Origin: Anaerocolumna jejuensis DSM 15929
GTDB lineage: Bacteria; Bacillota; Clostridia; Lachnospirales; Lachnospiraceae
Length of the DNA stretch: 38,720 nucleotides
NCBI RefSeq assembly: GCF_900142215.1
Contig: NZ_FRAC01000044.1
Span: forward strand, 1-38,720
Reading direction: 5' to 3'
How positions within the stretch are numbered: position 1 is the first letter of the stretch; each line of letters starts with the position of its first letter. This document shows, one piece after another, positions 6,339-15,473 of this stretch. The notes below the pieces were generated by a model that had not been told where the DNA came from, ran no database searches, and worked only from the letters and a program-made list of their open reading frames with translations. Position numbers and translations under genes: made by a program.

Positions 6339-7331
6339 TTAGCTTGCCAGAATCTCATCAATTGCACGTAATTCCTCATCCGTAAAGGAAAGGTTCTTAA
6401 GTGCCTCTACATTTTCAACAATCTGGGAGGCCTTACTTGCTCCAATCAGGGCAGTGGTAATCTTTCCTTTTCTTAATACCCAGGCAAGAGCCAGCTGAGC
6501 CATGCTCTGTCCGCGTTCTTTTGCCAGTACATCTAATTTCTGGACTTTTCTTACGGAACCCTCTGTCACGGAGTCAGGACGAAGGAAAGGACTGTTCGGG
6601 TCAGCCGCTCTGGAATCCTCCGGGATACCTCCCAGATATTTATTGGTTAAAAGTCCCTGGGCAAGAGGACAAAAGGCAATGCTTCCAACGCCGTATTTAT
6701 CCAGGACAGGGGTAAGGTCCTTTTCCACCCATCGGTTGAACATATTGTAATTGGGCTGGTGAATAAGAAGAGGAGTTCCCAGGTCCTTTAATATCTTGAT
6801 TGCTTTTTCCGCCTGTTCCCCACTGTAGTTGGAGATTCCGGCATAGAGTGCTTTACCGGAGCGTACAATTTGGTCAAGAGCCATCATGGTTTCTTCCAGG
6901 GGAGTGTCAGGGTCCGGTCTATGATGGTAGAATATGTCCACATAGTCTACGCCAAGACGTTTTAAGCTCTGGTCAAGGCTGGACACCAGGTATTTTTTAC
7001 TGCCCCATTCGCCGTAAGGGCCGGGCCACATATAATAACCTGCTTTGGAGGAGATGATGATCTCATCCCGGTAAGGCTTTAATTCGTTCTTTAAGATTCT
7101 TCCGAAATTTTCTTCCGCGGAGCCGGGAACGGGACCGTAGTTATTGGCAAGGTCAAAGTGGGTAATACCGTGGTCAAAGGCAGTAGTAACCAGGCTTACC
7201 ATATTATCATAAATATTTACGGAACCAAAATTGTGCCATAGCCCCAGGGAAAGAGCCGGCAGCTTTAAGCCGCTGTTTCCGCAGCGGTTATATACCATGG
7301 TTTCATAACGTTTCTCATTGGCTTGATACAT
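6339..7331 (-). CDS. aldo/keto reductase, YghZ-like (330 aa)
   Basis: This is an NADPH-dependent aldo/keto reductase of the YghZ/GAP-reductase branch; E. coli YghZ reduces L-glyceraldehyde 3-phosphate and other small aldehydes such as methylglyoxal. Visible motifs are SLGLWHNFG, FDLANNYGP with the Asp and Tyr of the catalytic set, ISSKAGYYMWPGPYGEWGSK with the catalytic Lys, IFYHHRPD, and the C-terminal cofactor-binding region ALIGASKASQI. Start 7331 gives MYQANEKRYETM, aligned with the family N-terminus, and has AGGTG 10 nt upstream. An in-frame ATG at 7430 also has a good AAGGAG site, so a 33-residue extension cannot be excluded. The true substrate is unknown. Confidence 0.9.
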   Translation of the reverse strand: MYQANEKRYETMVYNRCGNSGLKLPALSLGLWHNFGSVNIYDNMVSLVTTAFDHGITHFDLANNYGPVPGSAEENFGRILKNELKPYRDEIIISSKAGYYMWPGPYGEWGSKKYLVSSLDQSLKRLGVDYVDIFYHHRPDPDTPLEETMMALDQIVRSGKALYAGISNYSGEQAEKAIKILKDLGTPLLIHQPNYNMFNRWVEKDLTPVLDKYGVGSIAFCPLAQGLLTNKYLGGIPEDSRAADPNSPFLRPDSVTEGSVRKVQKLDVLAKERGQSMAQLALAWVLRKGKITTALIGASKASQIVENVEALKNLSFTDEELRAIDEILAS

Positions 7332-7449
7332 ATTCTTAGGACACCTCGATTCATAATAATTATTTAGAAGGGCTTGCAGGATTTTCTTATACCTGCTCCA
7401 TGCCATAAATTTACTTTTTGTACAGGGCATGTACTCCTTCTATTTTTCT

Positions 7450-7478
7450 ATGATATAATGTACAGGCAGGGAAAACAA
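7450..7478 (-). promoter_or_regulatory. probable promoter of the aldo/keto reductase
   Basis: On the minus strand, TTGTTT (7478-7473) and TATCAT (7455-7450) are spaced by 17 bp. The predicted start near 7443 leaves a leader of about 110 nt to the ATG at 7331, or about 13 nt to the alternative ATG at 7430. Confidence 0.45.
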
Positions 7479-7574
7479 GGTATTATATTATACTTAATCT
7501 GCAATTTATTATTTTTAAAGAGGCTCAAATGATGTATTCCCGGGGGATTTCCTTGGATTTTGTCGGGATTCGTA

Positions 7575-7603
7575 TTGACAGAAAAAGTATCATGTTTTAT
7601 ATT
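7575..7603 (+). promoter_or_regulatory. sigma-A-type promoter of gltX
   Basis: Consensus TTGACA (7575-7580), a 17-bp spacer and TATATT (7598-7603). The predicted start is about 75 nt before the gltX ATG. Confidence 0.75.
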
Positions 7604-7686
7604 TAACAGTACAAAGTACCTTTCAGGGGTGCAGAAAGCAGCTGCATCCATAACTTACAAAAGGAAAGGGACAGGAAGGAATTTAT

Positions 7687-9150
7687 ATGAAAAAAGTAAG
7701 AACCAGATTTGCACCCAGTCCCACAGGAAGAATGCATGTGGGAAATTTAAGAACTGCCCTCTATGAGTATCTGATAGCAAAGCATGAAGGAGGGGATTTT
7801 CTTCTGCGTATTGAAGATACGGATCAGGAACGGTTTGTGGAAGGTGCTACGGAGATCATATATAACACCTTAAAGAAAACAGGACTGGTTCATGATGAGG
7901 GACCGGATAAGGACAAAGGCTACGGCCCCTATGTCCAGAGTGAGCGCCAGGCAAGCGGTATTTATTTAAAATATGCCAAGGAGCTTATTGAAAAAGGGGA
8001 AGCTTATTATTGCTTTTGCACCAAGGAGCGTCTTGCTTCTTTGAAGAGTGTGGTTTCCGAGGAAGATGACAAGGAAATTATAAAATACGATAAGCATTGT
8101 CTTCACCTTAGCAAGGAGGAAATCGAGGCCAATCTGGCAGCAGGAATCCCCTATGTAATCCGCCAGAACATTCCCCAGGAGGGCACGACTACCTTTACAG
8201 ATGCCATTTACGGTGAGATAACGGTAGAAAATTCGGAGTTGGATGATATGATTCTGATGAAGTCCGACGGGTATCCTACCTATAACTTTGCTAATGTAAT
8301 AGACGACCATCTGATGGATATTACACATGTAGTAAGAGGAAACGAATATCTTTCCTCCACACCTAAATATACAAGACTTTATCATGCTTTTGGCTGGGAA
8401 GAGCCTGTTTATGTACACTGCCCTTTAATTACCAATGAGGAGCATAAGAAGCTTTCCAAGAGAAGCGGTCATTCCTCCTTTGAAGATTTATTGGAGCAGG
8501 GCTTTGTGACAGAAGCAATTGTCAATTTCATTGCCCTCCTTGGCTGGAGCTCCGGCACAAATGAAGAGCTGTTTACCCTGGAAGAGCTTATTAAGGAATT
8601 TGATTATACCCATATGAATAAGTCTCCGGCCGTATTTGACATGGCAAAATTAAGATGGATGAACGGCGAATATATCAAGAGGATGGAGAAGGAGCAGTAC
8701 TATGAGATTATTCTTCCCTATGTAAAAGAGGTTGTTCATAAGGATTATGACTTAAAGAAAATTGCAGACCTTGTAAAGAGCCGAATCGAGACTTTATTGG
8801 ATGCAAAGGATATAATCGATTTCTTTGAGGAGCTGCCGGATTATGACATCGCAATGTATACCCATAAGAAGATGAAGACTGATTCTGAGATTTCCTTACA
8901 GGTTCTGACAGAGCAGCTTCCGCTCCTGGAAGCACTCGATGATTACTCCGTAGAGGGCATTGAAAAGGTCATAATGGGCTATATTGCAGACAAGGGCATT
9001 AAAAACGGAACAGGCCTTTGGCCTCTGCGTACGGCAGTATCCGGAAAGCAGTCCACTCCCGGAGGAGCCTATGAAATTATGAACATTATAGGAAAAGAGG
9101 AAAGCCTTAGAAGAATCAGGGTCGGTATAGAGAAATTAAGGCAGGGATAA
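7687..9150 (+). CDS. gltX: glutamyl-tRNA synthetase (487 aa)
   Basis: A class I aminoacyl-tRNA synthetase that charges tRNA(Glu), and in Firmicutes usually also tRNA(Gln) for later amidation. FAPSPTGRMHVGNLRTALYE at residues 8-27 contains the HIGH-equivalent motif HVGN. KKLSKRSG near residues 253-260 is the KMSKS-equivalent. DADG-like substrate residues appear as KSDGYPTYNFANVIDDHLM, and the C-terminal anticodon-binding helical region is full length. The start ATG has AAAGGAAAGGGACAGGAAGG upstream. The helicase gene begins 4 nt after the stop, so they form an operon. Confidence 0.97.
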   Translation: MKKVRTRFAPSPTGRMHVGNLRTALYEYLIAKHEGGDFLLRIEDTDQERFVEGATEIIYNTLKKTGLVHDEGPDKDKGYGPYVQSERQASGIYLKYAKELIEKGEAYYCFCTKERLASLKSVVSEEDDKEIIKYDKHCLHLSKEEIEANLAAGIPYVIRQNIPQEGTTTFTDAIYGEITVENSELDDMILMKSDGYPTYNFANVIDDHLMDITHVVRGNEYLSSTPKYTRLYHAFGWEEPVYVHCPLITNEEHKKLSKRSGHSSFEDLLEQGFVTEAIVNFIALLGWSSGTNEELFTLEELIKEFDYTHMNKSPAVFDMAKLRWMNGEYIKRMEKEQYYEIILPYVKEVVHKDYDLKKIADLVKSRIETLLDAKDIIDFFEELPDYDIAMYTHKKMKTDSEISLQVLTEQLPLLEALDDYSVEGIEKVIMGYIADKGIKNGTGLWPLRTAVSGKQSTPGGAYEIMNIIGKEESLRRIRVGIEKLRQG

Positions 9151-9154
9151 GCCT

Positions 9155-11161
9155 ATGGAAGTAAATCAGCAGCAGCTTGCGGCAATCAGACATGACACCG
9201 GGCCTATGATAGTACTTGCAGGGCCCGGTTCCGGAAAGACCCTGGTAATTACCAGAAGGGTGCAGCACCTGATAGAAGAATATGGTGCCAGTCCTTCCAA
9301 CATACTGGTAATTACCTTTACAAAGGCAGCGGCGGAGGAGATGAAGGAGAGGTTCCATAAACTCACCGGGCAGCAGCACCCGGGAGTTTCCTTTGGAACC
9401 TTTCACTCAGTTTTCTTTACGATATTAAAGTTTGCCTACGGGTTTAACGCTTCGAATATTATAAGAGAAGAGCAGCGTTATGCCTTTATGAAGGAAGTTA
9501 TATATAAGCTTTCCTTAGAGGTTGAGGATGAAAAGGAGTTCTCAGAGGAGATTCTTTCGGAAATCAGCCTTGTAAAAGGGGAAAGACTGGATTTGGAGCA
9601 TTACTATTCCATAAACTGCTCCGAGGATAATTTTAAGAAAATATACCGGGCTTATGAAAATAAGCTTGCGGATTCCCATCTCATAGACTTCGATGACATG
9701 CTGGTATTGTGTTTAGAGCTTTTAAGCGAAAGACCGGACATTCTATCCCTGTGGCAGAATAAATTCAAGTATATCTTAATCGATGAATTCCAGGACATCA
9801 ATAAAATTCAATACGATGTTATCAGGCTTTTAGCAAAGCCCCTTAATAATCTTTTTATCGTAGGGGATGATGACCAGGCCATTTACCGTTTTCGAGGGGC
9901 AAAACCTGAGATAATGCTGCATTTTAAGGATGATTACCCGGACAGCAAAAGGGTTGAGCTTACCAATAACTACCGCTGTGGCGGAAAGATTATGCAATGT
10001 GCTTCGGCACTGATTAAGAATAATGCCAGGCGCTATGAGAAAGCGATGAGGGCCGCCTCAAAGGAAGGCGGTGAGGTTGCCATCCGTTCCTTTGATAACA
10101 TGAAGGAGCAGAACCTTTCCGTTGTGGGTGAAATCCTTCAATATAACAAGAAGGGGATAGACTTCTCCAAAATTGCCGTATTGTTCCGCACCAATATACA
10201 GCCAAGGGCTCTGGTAGAAAAAATGATGGAGTACAATATCCCCTTTCAGATGAAGGACCGTATTCCCAATCTCTATGAGCATTGGATTTCCCAGGATATT
10301 ATCGCTTATATCAGGCTTGCGGCAGGAGAGAAGGAGAGAAGGTTCTTTCTCCAGGTAGCCAACAGACCCAACCGCTATCTTAACAGGGAAGCCATGAAGG
10401 AGGCTCAGATAGATTTTCTGGCACTGAGAAAATTCTATGGAGACAGGGACTGGATGCTTGACCGCATTGATAAGCTGGAATATGACTTGAATCTTATCAA
10501 AAACATGAACCCATACGGAGCAGTTACCTATATCAGAAGGGGAGTTGGATACGAGGGGTTTATAGAAGAATATGCAAGAATCCGGAACTTAAAAGCAGAG
10601 GAGCTGATTGAGGTGCTGGATGAACTTACGGAAAGTGCCAGAAATTATGAGAGCTTTGCTGCCTGGTTCTTACATATGGAGGAGTATAAAGAGGAATTAA
10701 AAAGGAAGACAAGGGAAGCAAAAGAGAAGAACGGAGACAGAGTGACCTTAGCCACCATGCACAGCTCCAAGGGCTTGGAATATCAGGTCGTATTTATTGT
10801 GGATGCGAACGAAGGAATTACCCCTTACCGCAAAGCGGTGCTGGAGGCTGACTTAGAAGAAGAGAGGAGACTCTTTTACGTAGCGGTGACCAGAGCAAAA
10901 GAATACCTGCATATTTATTCTTCCAAGGAAAGATACAACAAGGAGCTTGCCTTATCAAGATTTGTAGGAGAGATGCTCATAGACCGGGATACCCTTACTC
11001 CGGGAACTCTTGTAGAGCATAAAACTTATGGAAAAGGAATGATTAAAACCATTCAGGACGGTAAAATTACCATTTATTTTGAAGAAAAAGCGGTCTATAA
11101 AACCATGAATCTGGACTATTGTATTCAGAACAGGCTTTTAGCCCTGTTTCAAAATGCATAA
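9155..11161 (+). CDS. UvrD/PcrA-family superfamily 1 DNA helicase (668 aa)
   Basis: An ATP-dependent 3'-5' DNA helicase of the UvrD/Rep/PcrA family, acting in repair and replication fork maintenance. Walker A AGPGSGKT is at 22-29, motif II DEFQD near 209-213, motif III GDDDQAIYRFRG near 237-248, motif V ATMHSSKGLEYQVVF, and motif VI EEERRLFYVAVTRAKE. A short C-terminal Tudor-like region (EHKTYGKGMIKTIQDG) resembles the PcrA C-terminus that contacts RNA polymerase. It is slightly shorter than typical PcrA (about 720 aa), so calling it pcrA would overreach. It starts 4 nt after gltX and ends at a strong terminator. Confidence 0.94.
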   Translation: MEVNQQQLAAIRHDTGPMIVLAGPGSGKTLVITRRVQHLIEEYGASPSNILVITFTKAAAEEMKERFHKLTGQQHPGVSFGTFHSVFFTILKFAYGFNASNIIREEQRYAFMKEVIYKLSLEVEDEKEFSEEILSEISLVKGERLDLEHYYSINCSEDNFKKIYRAYENKLADSHLIDFDDMLVLCLELLSERPDILSLWQNKFKYILIDEFQDINKIQYDVIRLLAKPLNNLFIVGDDDQAIYRFRGAKPEIMLHFKDDYPDSKRVELTNNYRCGGKIMQCASALIKNNARRYEKAMRAASKEGGEVAIRSFDNMKEQNLSVVGEILQYNKKGIDFSKIAVLFRTNIQPRALVEKMMEYNIPFQMKDRIPNLYEHWISQDIIAYIRLAAGEKERRFFLQVANRPNRYLNREAMKEAQIDFLALRKFYGDRDWMLDRIDKLEYDLNLIKNMNPYGAVTYIRRGVGYEGFIEEYARIRNLKAEELIEVLDELTESARNYESFAAWFLHMEEYKEELKRKTREAKEKNGDRVTLATMHSSKGLEYQVVFIVDANEGITPYRKAVLEADLEEERRLFYVAVTRAKEYLHIYSSKERYNKELALSRFVGEMLIDRDTLTPGTLVEHKTYGKGMIKTIQDGKITIYFEEKAVYKTMNLDYCIQNRLLALFQNA

Positions 11162-11653
11162 TAGCAATTAAAAGCAATGCCCTGTTTTTGACAGTATAAA
11201 AAGATAAAAAGCCTCGAAAACCCAGTAAATTAGTAGGGTTTTCGGGGCTTTTTAAGTTCTGCCGTTGCACGTTACTGACAAAAAGAATAATCTATGTCAA
11301 GGTTTTCAACGATTTTTTGATTATGCAAATGTCAATGACCCGGCCCGGGTTAAAAAGTTTTACCTTTCATAACTGAAAATGAATAAAAGGATTTTATAAA
11401 TATGCCCAGACGAGTCATACTAATACCAACATAAGCATATAAAACATATATGAATGATGTAATATGATTTAGCCGATTAATGTGTGAATTCTAGAAAGTG
11501 GCAAAAGGCAGCAGATTATTGTTTTATTTCAGCATAATTTGAGGGTATTTTTGAAGAAAACCCTATTGATTAAGAGAGAGACCCCTTAATTAATAGATTT
11601 CTATAATCATACTCTCAATTATTATAATATTTAAGGATGAAAGGGAGAATTTT
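11162..11653. other. AT-rich intergenic region before the ami operon
   Basis: Aside from the terminator at 11206-11253, no gene is visible. The stretch carries a 13-bp palindrome ACCCGGCCCGGGT at 11338-11350, conspicuous in an AT-rich background, and an interrupted inverted repeat AGGGT/ACCCT at about 11542-11564. TATAAT-like boxes occur at 11602-11607 and 11623-11628 without clear -35 partners, so I do not call a promoter. AAAGGGAGAA at 11640-11649 is the amiA ribosome binding site. Confidence 0.5.
11206..11253. terminator. strong bidirectional terminator after the helicase
   Basis: 18-bp arms: AAAAAGCCTCGAAAACCC (11206-11223) and GGGTTTTCGGGGCTTTTT (11236-11253), one G-T pair, 12-nt loop. 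It closes the gltX-helicase operon. Confidence 0.9.
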
Positions 11654-13696
11654 ATGAAGAAGAGAGTATTAGCACTATTACTTACGTTAGTCATGGTATT
11701 TTCATTGGTTGGCTGCAAAGACAAAAAAGAGACCAAGACGGATACGGATACCCCTACAGAAGGTGCTTCCACACCTGAAGCTACAGCTACAGCAGAAGCC
11801 GAAGCAGGTTCTGAGGACGCTCCGGGCGTCGGTGGAACACTTACGTTGGCTTACAATGCGGATATTGATAATTTGGATTACACGTTTACTCAAAGAGCAA
11901 CGAACAACGAGCATGTTGCGAACTTTGTTGACAGTCTGCTGGAAAATGATTCATCGGGCAATCTCGTCCCGGATCTTGCGGAAAGCTGGGAGGTCAGCGC
12001 TGATGGACTGACGTACACCTATCACATTCGCCAAGGTGTGAAATGGGTAACCAGTGAGGGAACCGAATATGCCGAAGTCACAGCTCAGGACTGGGTAACC
12101 GCTTTGAAGCACGCGGCTGACGTTGAATCCGAAACGCTGTATATTGTTTCAGGCAGTGTTAAAGGCCTGCAGGATTACATTGATGGGAAGACGAAGGATT
12201 TCAGTACAGTTGGTGTTAAAGCGGTTGACGACTATACTCTGGAATATACGTTGAATCAATCTGAACCATACTGGAACTCGAAGACGACGTATGGTATATT
12301 GTTCCCGATCAACGCTGAATTTCTGGAATCCCAAGGTGAAAGTTTCGGTTCCACGAATCCGAGCTCCATCCTTTACAACGGTCCGTTCCTCCTGACCAAC
12401 AATACGGCGAAATCCGTAATTGAATACACGAAAAATGAAAATTATTGGGATGCGGGGAATGTCTTTATTGATGGAGTAAAATACATTTATAATGACGGCA
12501 GCGACCCTGACAGTTACTTTGCACAATTCCAGGAAGGGACGTTAAGCCAGGCCGCGGTTTATCCGAATTCCGCAGGATTTTCGAAGGTTACCGAAGCTTA
12601 TCCGGATGGCGTCATTTTCAGTCAGTCGAACGGAACTACATATAATATGACTTTCAATTTTGCCCGGGTGGCATATGAACATACAAGTAAAAAATCCGAC
12701 GAAGAGAAATCTTCTACGGCTAAGGCTATCCTGAACCGCGATTTTCGTTTAGCACTTCTGTTTGCTTTTAACCGCACCTCCTACAGTGCACAAGGTGTCG
12801 GTGATGAAGCAGCGGCGGCTCGTCTGCGTAATACCCTGATTCCGCCCCAGTTCTTACAGGTTAACGGCGAAAATTACGGCAAGACAGTTGCAGGTAAATT
12901 ATCCGCATTAGACAGCAATGCCTTTGGCGGTATCGATTTGAGCGACGGCCAGGATCCCTATTATAATGCAAAAAAAGCAAAGGAATACATTAGCAAGGCA
13001 AGAACAACGCTGGAGGCAGAAGGTGTGAAGTTCCCGATCCATCTTGATCTGCCGGAGTTAGAAACCTCTGAGATACTCGTCAACCAGGCGAAGTCATTGA
13101 AACAATCCATTGAAAGCGCGTTGGGCACTGATAATGTTGTGATTGACATCCAGCTGCTGGCTCAGGATCCTTTCTATGCCGCAACTTATTATGCGACGAC
13201 GGGTGCCGCCAGCGACTTTGATATCTCAACTGCCTCCGGCTGGAGTCCCGACTATGACGACCCGGCTACTTACTTGAATATCTATAACTCCCGTACAGGC
13301 GACATGCTTTCAACTCTTGGTCTGACCGGTACGGCTTTGGTAGAAGGGAAAGACACCAGTGCCGATGCTAAGGCAGCTTTAAAGATAACCGACTATGACG
13401 CACTGCTGGATACAGCCGCTGCCATTACCGGGAAAGATCAATTAAACGAACGTTATACGGCTTATGCGGAAGCGGAAGCATGGTTACTGGATAATGTCCT
13501 TCAGATTCCGATTTACAATGGCGGCGGACGTCCTCGTGTAACGAAGGTTATTCCTTTTACGGTACCTTACGGCTGGTCCGGTATTTCGGCTGACAAGTTA
13601 AAGTATATTAAACTGCAGGCAGAGCCGGTTACGCAGAATCAATATGATGCAGCCCTGAGCAAATGGAATACAGCTCGTTCGGCAGCAGGAAAATAA
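11654..13696 (+). CDS. amiA: oligopeptide ABC transporter, substrate-binding lipoprotein (680 aa)
   Basis: A family 5 extracellular solute-binding protein (OppA/AmiA type) that captures peptides outside the membrane and delivers them to the AmiCD permeases. A lipoprotein signal peptide (MKKR, hydrophobic 5-18, lipobox LVGC with Cys21) is followed by an acidic Thr/Ala/Glu-rich linker (about 22-58). The mature domain begins GGTLTLAYNADIDNLD and has the family motif PDLAESWEVSADGLTYTYHI near 104-123. Length matches AmiA/OppA of Gram-positive Ami systems (about 650 aa). A 198-bp palindrome separates it from the permease genes, perhaps allowing different expression. The symbol is by operon resemblance. 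Confidence 0.93.
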   Translation: MKKRVLALLLTLVMVFSLVGCKDKKETKTDTDTPTEGASTPEATATAEAEAGSEDAPGVGGTLTLAYNADIDNLDYTFTQRATNNEHVANFVDSLLENDSSGNLVPDLAESWEVSADGLTYTYHIRQGVKWVTSEGTEYAEVTAQDWVTALKHAADVESETLYIVSGSVKGLQDYIDGKTKDFSTVGVKAVDDYTLEYTLNQSEPYWNSKTTYGILFPINAEFLESQGESFGSTNPSSILYNGPFLLTNNTAKSVIEYTKNENYWDAGNVFIDGVKYIYNDGSDPDSYFAQFQEGTLSQAAVYPNSAGFSKVTEAYPDGVIFSQSNGTTYNMTFNFARVAYEHTSKKSDEEKSSTAKAILNRDFRLALLFAFNRTSYSAQGVGDEAAAARLRNTLIPPQFLQVNGENYGKTVAGKLSALDSNAFGGIDLSDGQDPYYNAKKAKEYISKARTTLEAEGVKFPIHLDLPELETSEILVNQAKSLKQSIESALGTDNVVIDIQLLAQDPFYAATYYATTGAASDFDISTASGWSPDYDDPATYLNIYNSRTGDMLSTLGLTGTALVEGKDTSADAKAALKITDYDALLDTAAAITGKDQLNERYTAYAEAEAWLLDNVLQIPIYNGGGRPRVTKVIPFTVPYGWSGISADKLKYIKLQAEPVTQNQYDAALSKWNTARSAAGK

Positions 13697-13745
13697 CCAA
13701 TTAGTTAAGGTTATAGAAAGAAATAACCTATAAAAGTAAATAAAC

Positions 13746-13943
13746 AGAAGGGGCTGTTGCAAAATGAAGCTCTGCGGAGTATAACTTGCCTCACACCGGT
13801 TGACCGACATCTGGCATGATTTGTATGCTAAAATCATACATGAAATGTTCGCTTATAGCATACAAATCATATCATCTGTCTGTCAAACAGTGCATTATGG
13901 CAAGCTATACTCCGCAGAGCTTCATTTCGCAACAGCCCCTTCT
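13746..13943. repeat. 198-bp near-perfect palindrome, MITE-like
   Basis: Terminal arms of 45 bp (13746-13790 and 13899-13943) match at 43 positions, starting AGAAGGGGCTGTTGC. A second inner pair, ATGATTTGTATGCTA and its complement (about 13816-13830 and 13856-13870), extends the hairpin almost to the centre; the parts between also pair partly. The GGGGCTGTTGC end resembles termini of some insertion sequences, suggesting a non-autonomous miniature element, but no target duplication is visible. It lies between amiA and amiC. As RNA it would be one huge hairpin lacking a T tract at its end. Confidence 0.85.
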
Positions 13944-13963
13944 ATTATGGCAGGAGGGAAAAT

Positions 13964-15472
13964 GTGAAGAGATACATATTTTTTAGAATTTTACGCTCTC
14001 TTATCAGTATCATATTGGTGACAACCGTTGCCTATGCGATGATCTTCACCCTGGTTCCGCGAAATAGCATTTTTATCGGGGATACGACTTACAGTCGGTT
14101 GAAGGGAGATCCGGATAAGCGGACGAACTACGAAAATACAGTTTATCGTAAGCTGGGATATATTGATTTTATACAGCTTGATGACATTGCACAGAGGATT
14201 ACAGGGAAAACAGAAGGCACGGAATTCGACGCCATCATGGAAGGCAGGGATGAAGTGGCTATTCAGAAGTGGGAGAAAGAGAACCGGGGGGATGGATGGG
14301 AAATCTATCAATTGCCTGTGGCCAAGACCTATTATGCCACTCGTGAAATTCCGGTGATTCAACGTGTATTACGTTTTTACGCAAATATTATCGATATAGA
14401 CCACCCATGGAAAGTTAACGATCCGGATAATCCGGACCTGCCACGGTATATTCGCTTTGAGAACACACCGGAAGCCGGATTTACCTTGACTGGTTCCGGT
14501 ACGCAGCATAAATATCTGCTTTATTTTAATTCGTCGTTTCCGTTCATTCACCAAAATATCATCCATCTGAATTTGGGAATTTCCTATCCGACTTTCCAGA
14601 GCAGGGGAGTGATGGATGTCATATTCAGCGGGCAAGGGAAGACTGATTCGCGGGAGATCACCTTTGAAACAGGGAAGACGGAGGTTTCGTCGATAAATAT
14701 TTATTCCAGGCAATATCAGCAAACGGCCCAAATCGATCGTCTGCAGAGAGGGAGGTTCAAGGATAACTATACGCTGACCACCAATAACTATCAGGATCCA
14801 TCAATGGCTCAAATCTCGCTGTCTATGGGCGTCATTGCTCTAATTATCACTTATGTAATCGGACTGTCCGCCGCCGTATTTATGGCACGGCACAAAGGGC
14901 GGTGGGGAGATCGCATCGGTGTTATTATTGTGACGGTTCTAATATCCGTTCCAAGCCTTGCGTTTATCTATCTCTTTCGCTTTATAGGAAATACTGTATT
15001 TGGTTTGCCGGCAGATTTCCCGGTGCTGGGTGGACAGGACATCCGTTCCTATATTTTGCCGACGGTCATTCTGGGATTGCTTTCTGTTTCGGGCTTGGTG
15101 ATATGGGTGCGCAGATACATGATTGATCAGGCATCAGCGGATTATGTTCATTTTGCCCGTGCAAAAGGATTGTCCGAGCGTGAGATATCCAACAACCATA
15201 TCCTTAAGAATGCCATGATCCCTATTGTCAACCAAATTCCGGGAGCGGTTATCCTGTCGATCGCCGGGGCTACTATCACCGAAACAGTATTTGCCGCTCC
15301 TGGGATGGGGAAGATGCTGCCGGATGCAATCAAGGCATACAACAATTCGATGGTGATAGGTCTTGTCTTTATCTTTACAACGTTATCGATTATTTCTGTT
15401 CTGCTGGGGGATATATTAATGACAATTATCGACCCTAGAATTAGTTTATCGGTAAAGAAGGGAGCACATTAG
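13964..15472 (+). CDS. amiC: oligopeptide ABC transporter permease, AmiC type (502 aa)
   Basis: First permease subunit of the peptide importer. An N-terminal membrane helix (about residues 8-30) is followed by an unusually large extracytoplasmic region (about 31-280) and then the binding-protein-dependent permease domain with about five membrane segments. The EAA-like loop is DYVHFARAKGLSEREI (near 390-405). OppB proteins are often about 310 aa; the roughly 500-aa form with the long insertion is typical of Gram-positive AmiC. GTG is chosen as the start because AGGAGG lies at 13952-13957. It follows the palindrome and is 1 nt from the next gene. Confidence 0.93.
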   Translation: MKRYIFFRILRSLISIILVTTVAYAMIFTLVPRNSIFIGDTTYSRLKGDPDKRTNYENTVYRKLGYIDFIQLDDIAQRITGKTEGTEFDAIMEGRDEVAIQKWEKENRGDGWEIYQLPVAKTYYATREIPVIQRVLRFYANIIDIDHPWKVNDPDNPDLPRYIRFENTPEAGFTLTGSGTQHKYLLYFNSSFPFIHQNIIHLNLGISYPTFQSRGVMDVIFSGQGKTDSREITFETGKTEVSSINIYSRQYQQTAQIDRLQRGRFKDNYTLTTNNYQDPSMAQISLSMGVIALIITYVIGLSAAVFMARHKGRWGDRIGVIIVTVLISVPSLAFIYLFRFIGNTVFGLPADFPVLGGQDIRSYILPTVILGLLSVSGLVIWVRRYMIDQASADYVHFARAKGLSEREISNNHILKNAMIPIVNQIPGAVILSIAGATITETVFAAPGMGKMLPDAIKAYNNSMVIGLVFIFTTLSIISVLLGDILMTIIDPRISLSVKKGAH

Positions 15473-15473
15473 G

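Noticed and set aside
13746..13943. Ordinary intrinsic terminator between amiA and amiC
   Set aside because: The stem is far too long, has no 3' T tract, and its ends resemble transposon termini.
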